NCBI GenBank assembly: GCA_020852515.1
Contig: JADZAS010000013.1
Coordinates: forward strand, 496,001-560,000
Reading direction: 5' to 3'
Length of the DNA: 64,000 nucleotides
From: Phycisphaerales bacterium
GTDB lineage: Bacteria > Planctomycetota > Phycisphaerae > Phycisphaerales > UBA5793
Positions 25,231 through 32,901 of the stretch are shown piece after piece (position 1 is the stretch's first letter; each line of letters opens with the position of its first letter). Both the position numbers and the translations under genes were made by a program. Below the pieces are notes generated by a model. That model saw only the letters and a program-made list of their open reading frames with translations, was not told the DNA's origin and ran no database searches.

Positions 25231-25633
25231 ACGTCACCTTCTCAAACCCGGCGTCGCGGCAGCACTGGATCGCGCCGACGGCAAAGCCCACCGGCACCGA
25301 ATCTGATACGCGCACAAACACCCCGAGTTCGTGCGGCAGTTCGCGCAGCAGTTCGAGCAGTTCGCTGCGCGTCGCGATGACGCGCGAGCCGACGCGGTAA
25401 CCCGGCTTGCCGTCAATCACCTCCACGGAGAGCACCTGCGGGCTGAAGTCGGTGCTGCGGCTGGCGCTGCTGACCTGCTGCGTCTGTATGTTGGGCGTCA
25501 GTTGCGACTCGGACGGCGTAATGATCGATGAAAACAGAAAGAAAATGAGCAGCAGAAAGACCACGTCGATCATGCTCGCGAGGTTGAGCGGCACGCGGCT
25601 GCGGTTGTCGGGCTTTTTGGACTTGAAGTTCAT
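25211..25633 (-). CDS. ExbD/TolR-family protein (second copy)
   Basis: A 140-residue protein with the ExbD layout: short cytoplasmic segment, then PLNLASMIDVVFLLLIFFLF, the single helix with the proton-relay aspartate (MIDVVF), then a periplasmic domain ending FEKVTYVPESK. ExbD/TolR dimers sit in the ExbB channel and turn proton flow into motion of a periplasmic domain. ATG 25633 overlaps the stop of the first ExbD gene (TGATG). Having two non-identical ExbD genes after one ExbB is typical of planctomycete clusters. Confidence 0.93.
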   Translation of the reverse strand: MNFKSKKPDNRSRVPLNLASMIDVVFLLLIFFLFSSIITPSESQLTPNIQTQQVSSASRSTDFSPQVLSVEVIDGKPGYRVGSRVIATRSELLELLRELPHELGVFVRVSDSVPVGFAVGAIQCCRDAGFEKVTYVPESK

Positions 25634-26070
25634 CAGCGGGCCGGCTCCGTCGCCAGTCGCCAGCGCCACACGCCGCGCTCGCGGAGGTAGGCGCCCAGGT
25701 CGTTGATCCACTTGCTTGCGCCGCGCTGGTCGGCGCGAATCACCACTTCGAATTCGCCCATCGTGCGGCCATCCTCGCGCAATCGCATGATTTCGCGATC
25801 GATGAGTTCCTTCACGGCGGCCTGTCCCATCTGGCGCTCGCCGACAATATACCGGTCCGGCCCTTCCACGAGGACGTTGACCACCAGCGGGGGCAGCGCC
25901 GCCCGCGCTTCGGCCTCGCCCTTCTCCTCAGGCAACTCGAGTTCGGCCCGGGCCCGCTCGACAAACTGCGCCGTGGTCATGAAGAAGATGATGAGGAGAA
26001 AAATGACGTCGATCATCGCGGTGAGATCGAGTTCAGGCAGGTGAACGCGCTGTTGGGCGGTGAACCTCAC
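25633..26070 (-). CDS. ExbD/TolR-family protein (first copy)
   Basis: A 145-residue protein with helix LDLTAMIDVIFLLIIFFMTT, in which the conserved aspartate of the proton path is present, and a periplasmic domain with NVLVEGPDRYIVGERQM and a helical end. It starts at GTG 26070, overlapping the ExbB stop by 4 bases (GTGA), which fits translational coupling. With the second ExbD it probably forms a heterodimer in the ExbB pentamer. Confidence 0.93.
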   Translation of the reverse strand: MRFTAQQRVHLPELDLTAMIDVIFLLIIFFMTTAQFVERARAELELPEEKGEAEARAALPPLVVNVLVEGPDRYIVGERQMGQAAVKELIDREIMRLREDGRTMGEFEVVIRADQRGASKWINDLGAYLRERGVWRWRLATEPAR

Positions 26071-26888
26071 GTACCCACCCTCGCAGACGCAGCCGGGGGG
26101 GCGGCAGGCCGCGTCGGGCCGCTCGGAGCGGGCGCGGACATCGGGCGCGCCGGCGCCGCGGCCGCCGCACGGGCGGCGCCGGCCGGCGGAGCGCCGGTGG
26201 GCTCAAGCCCGACGGTGATTTCTTCGATGGTCTGAGCCGCCAGTGCGGCATAATGGTCGATGCGGTTGCGCAGATATGAGAACACCGCCATCGTCGGAAT
26301 CGCCACGCACAGACCCATGAGCGTCGTAATCAGGGCTTTAGAGATGTCCGCGGCGAGCAGTTCGGGGCGCGCGCCGCTGCTTGAGATCGTGCTGAACGCG
26401 CCGACCATGCCGATGACGGTTCCGAGCAGGCCGAGCATCGGCGCGATCGAGCCGATCAGGCCCAGCGCATCGGTCTTGCGGTAGAGGCGGGCCACTTCTT
26501 CGGCGCCCGCTTCTTCGATGGCGTCCTTGAACTCGAACGGGCCGAACGCGCTGCGCTGGTAGCGGTTGAGCCCCTGCGCCAGGACGCGCGTGAGGAACGA
26601 ATCGTTCTCCACGCGCTTGCAGACTTCGAGTGCGCCGACGACGTCGCGGTTGATGAGCAGGCCCTGCAGAGCTGCGACGAGGTGCGGCGGCACGAGGCGC
26701 TTCGGCTGAATCGCGATGATGTTCATCACCGCCAGCGTGGCCGCCACGAGACTCAGGAGGATGATGATGTATCCCGTCAGACCGCCATTGTTGATCTGCT
26801 CGAGCAGCGTCATGCCGCGGGGCTCCTCATCCTGCGCGAGCAGAAGCAGCGGCTGGAGCATCGTGGTAGCGAGAACGCCCATGGTCAT
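26067..26888 (-). CDS. MotA/TolQ/ExbB proton channel protein
   Basis: A 273-residue membrane protein with three helices: near residues 38-60 (GYIIILLSLVAATLAVMNII), and the two core helices around IGSIAPMLGLLGTVIGMVGA and ISKALITTLMGLCVAIPTMA, which carry the conserved TolQ/ExbB Thr and Pro positions. An N-terminal hydrophobic segment may be a signal. The C-terminal 50 residues are Ala/Pro-rich and disordered, longer than in E. coli ExbB. It overlaps both neighbours by 4 bases. It forms the proton-driven stator for the two ExbD proteins. Confidence 0.94.
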   Translation of the reverse strand: MTMGVLATTMLQPLLLLAQDEEPRGMTLLEQINNGGLTGYIIILLSLVAATLAVMNIIAIQPKRLVPPHLVAALQGLLINRDVVGALEVCKRVENDSFLTRVLAQGLNRYQRSAFGPFEFKDAIEEAGAEEVARLYRKTDALGLIGSIAPMLGLLGTVIGMVGAFSTISSSGARPELLAADISKALITTLMGLCVAIPTMAVFSYLRNRIDHYAALAAQTIEEITVGLEPTGAPPAGAARAAAAAPARPMSAPAPSGPTRPAAPPAASARVGT

Positions 26889-28048
26889 TGCTTTTTCTCC
26901 GTGGCGGCGATGCGTGGCGCTGCTGCCGCGTCGTTGAGGGGGTGCGTCGGATAGTCGAGCTTGAGTTCAGCGCGGAGCGAGGCGGCGTCCTCCGAACGGC
27001 CGAGATCTTCGAGCGCATCGGCCGCGGCATCGAGGGCGAAGCCGGCGAGATAGGGCTGCGGGCCGCCGAACAGTGCAGGCACAGTCAACAGATCCACCAG
27101 CCCGCCGCGCTGCGTATCCACATCGCTCACCACCACGCGCGCCAGGCCGCGCGCGAAATACGCCCAGGGAGTCAGCGGGCCGGTTTCGCGATACAGCCGC
27201 GCGAACGTGCGGTCAACTTCGACGGGAAAGGGTTTGACTTTTTCCACGGCGGCGAGCACTGCGGTGACCATCAGCGCCGCGGGATCGCGCCGCCACTCTT
27301 CATCGAGGTGATAAAACAGCGCCGCATCCTGCACTCGAGCACCCAGCGCCAGTCGGGCGCCGCGGGCATACAACGCGGCGAGGCGCTCCGTCGCCGGCGC
27401 ATCCACGACGTAATGGTCCAGATCCGAGAGCAGCTGCTCAACGCCCACGGTGCGCGTCCACAGCGGCGGCAGTTGCGGGCACACGCCGCTCGATGGATCG
27501 ACAATCGGCGCCATGTCGAGGTACGCCGCCGGCTTGATGCCGCTGTTGAGCAGCCGGTGCATCTCAAGCCAGGGGATCACGGCAGCCGCGCGGGCGCTCC
27601 GCGCCAGGCGGCAGCGCAGCAGGCCCTCGGCGACGACCAGAGCCGTTGCGTCGGTCCGCCCCATCATCTCACTGAAAAGCGGATCGAGAATCGGCTCGGC
27701 TGCGGCGTAATCCTGCCGCTCCACGCGACTGCGGGCCCGCCAGAGTTTCTCGCTCAGATCGCGGAACTCGGCGAAGCGCTCCGCAAAACCTTCGCGATCG
27801 GTTTCGAGCAGTCGCACGCGGTCCCACGTGTAGAGCGTATCGATGCTGTCGCTGGCCCGCGCGACGCGAAAGAGCACGCCGGCGTCATCGACCTGCACGG
27901 CGCGACCTTCGACCGGATTCTGTGATCCGCGCGCAAAGAGGCGGTCGGCGCGGCACACCGGCGCGGCGAAAGCCAGAACGACCAGCCCGAACCAGGCAGA
28001 GCAAAGCCGCAGGCCGTCGCGATGGGAGTGCAGCCGCATCAGCCTCAC
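26885..28048 (-). CDS. Exported protein of unknown function, 387 residues
   Basis: It starts at GTG 28048 (overlapping the VWA stop as GTGA) or ATG 28039. A signal peptide follows (core WFGLVVLAFAAPVCRA). The mature protein starts DRLFARGSQNPVEGRAVQVD, a beta-rich segment, and then becomes helical with TPR-like pairs (AEPILDPLFSEM, RCRLARSARAAAVIPWLEMH). It always seems to be needed between the VWA and ExbB genes here, with no gap on either side. I recognise no family with confidence. Confidence 0.75.
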   Translation of the reverse strand: MRLMRLHSHRDGLRLCSAWFGLVVLAFAAPVCRADRLFARGSQNPVEGRAVQVDDAGVLFRVARASDSIDTLYTWDRVRLLETDREGFAERFAEFRDLSEKLWRARSRVERQDYAAAEPILDPLFSEMMGRTDATALVVAEGLLRCRLARSARAAAVIPWLEMHRLLNSGIKPAAYLDMAPIVDPSSGVCPQLPPLWTRTVGVEQLLSDLDHYVVDAPATERLAALYARGARLALGARVQDAALFYHLDEEWRRDPAALMVTAVLAAVEKVKPFPVEVDRTFARLYRETGPLTPWAYFARGLARVVVSDVDTQRGGLVDLLTVPALFGGPQPYLAGFALDAAADALEDLGRSEDAASLRAELKLDYPTHPLNDAAAAPRIAATEKKQ

Positions 28049-29043
28049 GGTGGCCCTCCGCCGCCGCCCGGGTTGGGCACGCCGAAGTCGGGCACGTAGC
28101 GATACTCGCCGCCTGATTCCTTGGCGATCTGCCGCATGATCTCTTCGCCGCCGCGGGAGCCGAAGATAATGGTGTTGATCTTGGTCCGCCGGCCTCGCGT
28201 GTTGAGGGCCCGGACGAAGCCTGGCAGCACTTCGGTCTGCTGGCCGTCGGTCATGAAGTAGATGATGTCGGGTCGCGGTTTGAGTTTGAACGCTTCCTCA
28301 AACGCCGGGGCCGGCTCGGTGCCTCCCGCCGACACGAGGCGGCTGATCCACGCGCGTACCTTGAACTTGGTCTGCTCATCCGCCTTGTACCAGCGGTACT
28401 GATCGTTCATCGCAAAAGCATTGTCGCTGTAGGCAATGATCAGAAACGAAGCGTGCTCGGGAAGCGCGTTGATCGACTCGACAAGATTGCGCTGCAGCGT
28501 GCCGATGCGGTCAGCTTCGGACATCGAGCCGGAGACATCCACGATGTAGACGAAGCGGTTGCCGCGCGCTTCGATGCCGAAGAAGCTCGTTCCCGCGCCG
28601 CCGCCGCCGAGCATCTGCCCGGGGCTGAAGTCCTCCCCGGCGCCGCCCAGCGTGTCCACCGCTCCCGGGTCGGCCAGATCGACCGAGACGCTGGCTGGAT
28701 CGGCTTCAAACAGTTCGGCCGGCGACTCGGCCGAGACGGTGAGACTCGGGTCCATCGGCGTGGGGATCGCATCGGAAGGGTCGTCGAGTTTGGTCAGTTC
28801 CTCCTCGGCGAGCGTGGCGAACTCGATCTGCACCTCGCCATCGCCTCGAATCGGCGGGTTGATCACCAGGATCGCGGCGATGAGCAGAAACAGCGCGTGG
28901 AGGAAGATCGACACCGCCGGAGCGATCACCTTCTCAGGCTTGCGGTACTGCGACGTGTGCCGCGACTCCTCCGCAAGCACTTCGTAGACATCGGGCTTGG
29001 GCGCCGCGGTCTCGTTGAGATTGCTCGTCGGCTCGTGGTTCAT
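28045..29043 (-). CDS. Membrane-anchored VWA protein, TonB/BatA-like layout
   Basis: The protein of 332 residues has a cytoplasmic N-terminus, one membrane helix at about 40-62 (PAVSIFLHALFLLIAAILVI), a Pro/Glu/Asp-rich periplasmic stretch, then a VWA domain with an intact metal site: DVSGSMS (D169, S171, S173), a threonine in SAGGTEPAP and TDGQQTE. It ends in a Gly/Pro tail. A single N-terminal anchor followed by an extended linker resembles TonB-type partners of ExbB/ExbD, with VWA in place of the TonB C-terminal domain. It is the first gene of the operon; CAGGAGCAGGC precedes ATG 29043. Confidence 0.88.
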   Translation of the reverse strand: MNHEPTSNLNETAAPKPDVYEVLAEESRHTSQYRKPEKVIAPAVSIFLHALFLLIAAILVINPPIRGDGEVQIEFATLAEEELTKLDDPSDAIPTPMDPSLTVSAESPAELFEADPASVSVDLADPGAVDTLGGAGEDFSPGQMLGGGGAGTSFFGIEARGNRFVYIVDVSGSMSEADRIGTLQRNLVESINALPEHASFLIIAYSDNAFAMNDQYRWYKADEQTKFKVRAWISRLVSAGGTEPAPAFEEAFKLKPRPDIIYFMTDGQQTEVLPGFVRALNTRGRRTKINTIIFGSRGGEEIMRQIAKESGGEYRYVPDFGVPNPGGGGGPP

Positions 29044-29356
29044 GCCTGCTCCTGCCCCTGCAGCGGCAGCTCTCCTGCGTCCGTTGCCTCGCCTCGACCC
29101 GGCTCGCGTGGCTGGCTGCCGGCCCGTGCGGTTCCGGCAGCGACTGGGCCGCATTGGTCTGTTCGGCTGCACCCCCGAAGCGGTTGCGGCCGAGAAAAAC
29201 ACTCGTGCGATTCCATCCTATCGGATGCGCGGCAATGCCCCGGCAATCACGAAACAATTATAGGACAACCATATCTTCCCATTCGGGCGTCGCTCGCGCT
29301 TGACCCTCACCGCCCCGCCGACTCCAATGCTCGAACCCGCTCACCCAGGAATCCTC
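29044..29356. other. Divergent control region between the VWA operon and pyrH
   Basis: The 313-base gap separates two divergent operons. It has an AT-richer stretch around 29190-29280 (GAAACAATTATAGGACAACC), the most likely promoter area. The open frame through 29202 on the minus strand gives only Arg/Ala-rich sequence and is not counted as coding. Alternative upstream pyrH starts (TTG 29300, ATG 29327) fall here. Confidence 0.5.
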
Positions 29357-30088
29357 ATGCCCGAGTCGTCCCGCTATCGGAAAGTCCTGCTGAAAGTCTC
29401 CGGTGAGAGCCTGGCTCAGACCGGCGCCCTGGGCATCGATCCGGAGGCCCTCAACCTGCTGGCCCGCGAGATCATCGCCGCCATCGAGACTGGGACCTCC
29501 GTTGCCGTGGTCGTCGGCGGGGGCAACATCGTCCGCGGCGCTGCCTTGGCCAAGGCCGGGCTCATCCCGCAGGCCAGCGCCGACTACATGGGCATGCTCG
29601 GCACGATTATTAACGGCATCGCCCTCAAAGAGACGCTTGACCAACTCGGCCAGCCGGCGCGACTGCTCTCGGCCCTCAACATCACCTCCGTCGCAGAGCC
29701 GTTCATCCGCGGACGGGCCCTGCGGCACATGGAAAAGGGCAGGGTCATTATCCTCGGCGGCGGCACGGGCAACCCCTTCTGCACCACCGACACCGCCGCC
29801 GCCCTGCGCGCCACCGAACTCGAATGCGACATCATCCTCAAGGCCACCAAGGTGGATGGCGTCTACTCCTCCGACCCCAAGACCGATCCCAAGGCGAAGC
29901 GCTACGAGCGCCTGACGTTCGATGAAGCCATCGCCGCGCACCTCAAGATCATGGACCTCACAGCATTTTCCATGTGCATGGAGCAGAATCTGCCGATCGT
30001 GGTCTTTGACTTCAAAGTGCGCGGCAACATCAAGGCCGTCGTCGAGGGCCGGCCGATCGGGACGATGATTACGTCCAGAGGCGGGTGA
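29357..30088 (+). CDS. pyrH: UMP kinase
   Basis: PyrH phosphorylates UMP to UDP with ATP in pyrimidine nucleotide synthesis and acts as a cytoplasmic hexamer. The 243-residue product is of normal length and shows RKVLLKVSGESLAQTGALGI, VVVGGGNIVRGA, DYMGMLGTIINGIAL, GRVIILGGGTGNPFCTTDT and LKATKVDGVYSSDPKTDP, all family blocks. I use ATG 29357 because CCCAGGA precedes it and the next residues (PESSRYRK) lead straight into the first strand. In many bacteria pyrH lies with tsf and frr; here it stands alone before uppP. Confidence 0.96.
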   Translation: MPESSRYRKVLLKVSGESLAQTGALGIDPEALNLLAREIIAAIETGTSVAVVVGGGNIVRGAALAKAGLIPQASADYMGMLGTIINGIALKETLDQLGQPARLLSALNITSVAEPFIRGRALRHMEKGRVIILGGGTGNPFCTTDTAAALRATELECDIILKATKVDGVYSSDPKTDPKAKRYERLTFDEAIAAHLKIMDLTAFSMCMEQNLPIVVFDFKVRGNIKAVVEGRPIGTMITSRGG

Positions 30089-30181
30089 GAAGTTCGCTGC
30101 GCAAAGGCCGAAGAAACGCTCCGCTGCGCAAAGCCCTCGCGTCGCGGCTAACTGAGTGCGCTTGTAGTAGTTGCTCGGTAC

Positions 30182-30213
30182 CTCGATGCCTTGATGCCTT
30201 GATGCCTCGATGC
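30182..30213. repeat. 8-bp tandem repeat, four units
   Basis: Four consecutive 8-base units of the form CTYGATGC (CTCGATGC, CTTGATGC, CTTGATGC, CTCGATGC), directly before uppP. Related arrays occur at 37521, 45668 (inverted) and 62582. Confidence 0.9.
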
Positions 30214-30229
30214 CTTCCGCTTCCCTCCA

Positions 30230-31120
30230 ATGACTCCACTCCAGGCTGCCATCCTCGGGCTCGTTGAAGGCATCACCGAATTCCTGCCCATCTCTTCGAC
30301 GGGCCATCTCATTCTCACCTCGTGGCTGCTCGGTCTCGACACGCCGGAGATGAAGTCCAGCGTCGATGCGTTCAACGTTGTCATTCAGGGCGGCGCGATT
30401 CTGGCGGTGCTCGGGCTCTACTGGCCGCGCGTGCTGCAGATGCTGCGTGGCCTGATCGGCCGCGACGGGGCCGGGCTGAAACTCGCCATCAACCTCATCG
30501 TCGCGTTCCTGCCGGCGGCCGTACTGGGTCCGCTGCTCGCTGAGACGATTGAAACGTACCTGTTTCGTCCGGTGCCCGTCGTGGCGGCTCTGGCGACCGG
30601 CGGGGTGTGGATGATCGCCATCGATGTGTGGTACAAGCGCTGCCATTCCCACGCCGGCGGGAATCCACCCGGCGAACAACCGTCCGCCGACTCCCAACTC
30701 GCGTCCATCGGCACAACCATCGAAAGCATGACCGTCGCTCAGGCGATGCTCATCGGCCTGTTCCAATGCGTGGCGATGTGGCCCGGCACGAGCCGGTCGA
30801 TGATGACCATCGCCGGCGCCATGATGCTCGGCCTCAAGCCCAAACACGCCGCCGAATTCTCCTTCCTGCTCGGCCTGCCCACACTCGCGGGCGCGTGCGT
30901 CTTCAAGGCAATGAAGAACACCGATGACCTGGCGCAACTCGGCGCCGTGCCGATCCTCGTTGGCGTTCTCGTCGCCACGATCTCGGCAGCGCTCGCCGTG
31001 AAGTGGCTCGTCGCGTTCCTCAACAAGCACGGCCTGACCGCGTTCGGCGTGTATCGACTGGTACTTGCTGCCGTCTTCGGCGGCTTGGTGTTCGGTGGCG
31101 TGGTAACGCTCGCGAACTGA
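30230..31120 (+). CDS. uppP: Undecaprenyl-diphosphatase
   Basis: UppP (BacA) is an inner-membrane phosphatase that recycles undecaprenyl diphosphate to the monophosphate carrier for cell-wall and LPS synthesis; overproduction gives bacitracin resistance in other bacteria. The 296-residue protein has eight predicted helices and both signature blocks, LVEGITEFLPISSTGHL (11-27, with E13 and E17) and MWPGTSRSMM (183-192, with R189). Between helices 4 and 5, residues about 138-158 (RCHSHAGGNPPGEQ...) are not part of the family: they are encoded by a palindromic ATTCCC-N8-GGGAAT repeat and following bases, kept in frame. Confidence 0.95.
   Translation: MTPLQAAILGLVEGITEFLPISSTGHLILTSWLLGLDTPEMKSSVDAFNVVIQGGAILAVLGLYWPRVLQMLRGLIGRDGAGLKLAINLIVAFLPAAVLGPLLAETIETYLFRPVPVVAALATGGVWMIAIDVWYKRCHSHAGGNPPGEQPSADSQLASIGTTIESMTVAQAMLIGLFQCVAMWPGTSRSMMTIAGAMMLGLKPKHAAEFSFLLGLPTLAGACVFKAMKNTDDLAQLGAVPILVGVLVATISAALAVKWLVAFLNKHGLTAFGVYRLVLAAVFGGLVFGGVVTLAN
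30645..30664. repeat. ATTCCC-N8-GGGAAT palindrome inside uppP
   Basis: ATTCCC at 30645-30650, eight bases ACGCCGGC, and GGGAAT at 30659-30664. This is the layout of the Neisseria dRS3 repeat (ATTCCC-N8-GGGAAT), here within a coding sequence and translated as HSHAGGN. Confidence 0.85.
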
Positions 31121-31160
31121 TCGTCGGTAGTCCCGCAGAACTACACTCGCAAAGCGCGTT

Positions 31161-31280
31161 CTGGCTTTCGCCCCGAAGGGGCGCTCGAATGTAGCCACGG
31201 GTGAAGCAAAGCGCGGGCGCAGCCCCGCAAGCGCAACCCGTGGAAATCGCACGCGTTTCTCTCTCCGCCCCGAAGGGGCA
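31161..31280. repeat. Left REP cluster
   Basis: It comprises palindrome CGCCCCGAAGGGGCG (31169-31183), an imperfect stem CCACGGGT (31195-31202) with ACCCGTGG (31236-31243), and palindrome GCCCCGAAGGGGC (31267-31279). Confidence 0.85.
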
Positions 31281-31337
31281 CGCGAGATTCATCACACAGT
31301 GACAGGCAGGAATGACAAACGACGTCAACAATCCCAC

Positions 31338-31790
31338 ATGTCCGGCACTTATTCACAACTGCTGCTGCACATCGTCTTCTCCACAAAGCGCCGCCAGCCC
31401 TGGATCAACGAAGAACTCGCGCCGCACCTGCACGCATACCTCGGCGGCATCGTCCGATCCGAAAAAGGAACGGCCTACGAGATCGGCGGCGTCGAAGATC
31501 ATGTCCACCTGCTTGTTCGCTGGCGACCCGACGAATCGATCTCCAACCTGCTCCGCAACATCAAAACACGATCATCCCGTTGGATTCACGAAACCCGCAC
31601 GGATCTCAAGTCATTTGCGTGGCAGGAGGGCTACTCCGTCTTCTCCGTGAGCAAGTCGCAGGAGCAGGTAGTTAGAAACTACATCCAGCGACAGGTCGAG
31701 CATCATGCGCGCGAGGACTTCGCAACTGAACTGATTCGTCTGCTCAAAGCGCACGAGATCGAGTACGAAGAACGCTACGTAATTGACTGA
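31338..31790 (+). CDS. tnpA: IS200/IS605-family Y1 (HUH) transposase
   Basis: A 150-residue single-domain HUH endonuclease, which cuts single-stranded DNA through a tyrosine and recognises hairpins. It starts MSGTYSQLLLHIVFSTKRRQ, has the metal-binding HUH motif in EDHVHLLV (H55-V-H57), and the nucleophilic tyrosine Y115 in VRNYIQRQ with the following glutamine. Length is normal and the frame is intact, so it may be active. ATG 31338 begins the family's conserved N-terminus. No TnpB partner is present. Together with flanking inverted REP palindromes, this is the arrangement of REP-associated tyrosine transposases. Confidence 0.92.
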   Translation: MSGTYSQLLLHIVFSTKRRQPWINEELAPHLHAYLGGIVRSEKGTAYEIGGVEDHVHLLVRWRPDESISNLLRNIKTRSSRWIHETRTDLKSFAWQEGYSVFSVSKSQEQVVRNYIQRQVEHHAREDFATELIRLLKAHEIEYEERYVID

Positions 31791-31810
31791 CGCTGCCGTG
31801 CCGGTTGAGT

Positions 31811-31923
31811 CGCGAGCCCCTTCGGGGCGAAGCGAATAAACTCGCATCTCTTCCACGGGTTGCGCTCACCGAGCTTCGCTCCACCCGTGGCTACACTCAC
31901 GCGCCCCTCCGGGGCGAAAGCAG
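31811..31923. repeat. Right REP cluster
   Basis: It comprises GCCCCTTCGGGGC (31816-31828), stem CCACGGGT (31853-31860) with ACCCGTGG (31883-31890), and GCCCCTCCGGGGC (31903-31915). It is the inverted counterpart of the left cluster. Confidence 0.85.
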
Positions 31924-32901
31924 CTACACCTCCAACAAGACTTTAATCACCCCCGGCTGCGCTGCTGTCTGCAGCGCTTTCACCCCGTCATCAAGTTTGA
32001 ACCGGCGCGAGATCAAACTCGCCACGTCCACCTGCTTGCGCAGCAGCGCATCGACCGCGTCGGGAATCGAGCCGCAGCGGCTGCCGATGATCTCTATCTC
32101 ATTGATGACCACCGGCGAGAGGTCCGTCTTGCGCATCGTCGGCGCCACGGTCGTCTTGAGCAGCACCTTGCCGCGCGGGCGCACCAGTTGCAGCGCCAGC
32201 TCCAGCCCTTCGGCCGAGCCGGTGCAATCGACGACCACATCCTGATCCGCCCGGCGGCCGATGTCATCCACATGCCGGTGCTTGATGCCCCACTTCGTGC
32301 ACAGGTTCATTTTGTCCGGATGCTTGCCGATCAATCGCACCGATGCGTTCAGTTGCGCCATCACTTGCACGCACAGCAAACCAAGCCGCCCGTCGCCGAG
32401 CACCGTGATGTACGGCTTACCCTCGACGTGCAACTGCCGCGCCGCGTGCAGCGCTGCCGCCAGCGGCTCGGCGAACACGGCCGTGTCGTTGTCGATCGAT
32501 TCGGGCACTTCGACAAGATTGATCGCCGGCAGGGTGAAGCGATCCGCAAAACACCCGTCGCGGCCGAGAATCCCAAGCACCGTGCGATTGCGGCAGTGCG
32601 TGCTCAGCCCCGCCCGGCACATGTCGCACTTGAGGCAGACGGCGTTGATCCCCCCCACCACGCGCTTGCCGGTCAGCCGCCGCGTGTCCGGCCCGCTGAT
32701 CGACTCGACCACGCCGACGAACTCGTGACCCAGCACGCCCGTGAAGCCCATGTAACCCCGGCAGATTTCCAGATCCGTCGAGCAGACGCCGAGTTTCAGC
32801 GGACGGATGACCGCTTCGCCTTCGGCCGGGGCCGGCTCGGCGCGGCGAACATCAAGCGAAAGCGATTTGCCGTCGAAGACGAGAGCGCGCATCGGCTTCA
32901 C
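31924..32901 (-). CDS. Zinc-dependent medium-chain alcohol dehydrogenase-like protein
   Basis: A 325-residue MDR oxidoreductase. The catalytic-zinc region reads GVCSTDLEICRGY and GHEFVGVV, and the structural-zinc cysteines are in CLKCDMCRAGLSTHC. The cofactor domain has VLGDGRLGLLCVQ, a GxGxxG-like NAD(P) loop. It then has VVVDCTGSAEGLELAL. The substrate is unknown (sorbitol or threonine dehydrogenase-like by pattern). Start GTG 32901 overlaps the HEAT gene stop (GTGA); ATG 32892 is an alternative. Its stop codon coincides with the edge of the right REP cluster. Confidence 0.88.
   Translation of the reverse strand: MKPMRALVFDGKSLSLDVRRAEPAPAEGEAVIRPLKLGVCSTDLEICRGYMGFTGVLGHEFVGVVESISGPDTRRLTGKRVVGGINAVCLKCDMCRAGLSTHCRNRTVLGILGRDGCFADRFTLPAINLVEVPESIDNDTAVFAEPLAAALHAARQLHVEGKPYITVLGDGRLGLLCVQVMAQLNASVRLIGKHPDKMNLCTKWGIKHRHVDDIGRRADQDVVVDCTGSAEGLELALQLVRPRGKVLLKTTVAPTMRKTDLSPVVINEIEIIGSRCGSIPDAVDALLRKQVDVASLISRRFKLDDGVKALQTAAQPGVIKVLLEV

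Larger units (their letters stand above)
31141..31923. mobile_element. REP-flanked Y1 transposase unit (RAYT-like)
   Basis: A solo Y1 transposase gene (31338-31790) is bracketed by two REP clusters in inverted orientation. The left cluster (31161-31280) contains CGCCCCGAAGGGGCG, a CCACGGGT...ACCCGTGG stem and GCCCCGAAGGGGC. The right cluster (31811-31923) contains GCCCCTTCGGGGC, CCACGGGT...ACCCGTGG and GCCCCTCCGGGGC, and read on the opposite strand it follows the left cluster closely (CTTTCGCCCC, then GTAGCCACGGGTG, then GCGCAACCCGTGGAA). The unit lies between uppP and the alcohol dehydrogenase gene and ends exactly at the latter's stop codon. Confidence 0.8.

Noticed and set aside
29258-31252. 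A 664-codon minus-strand frame opposite pyrH and uppP
   Set aside because: Both plus-strand genes have full diagnostic motifs; the antisense product is low-complexity His/Asp/Arg sequence.
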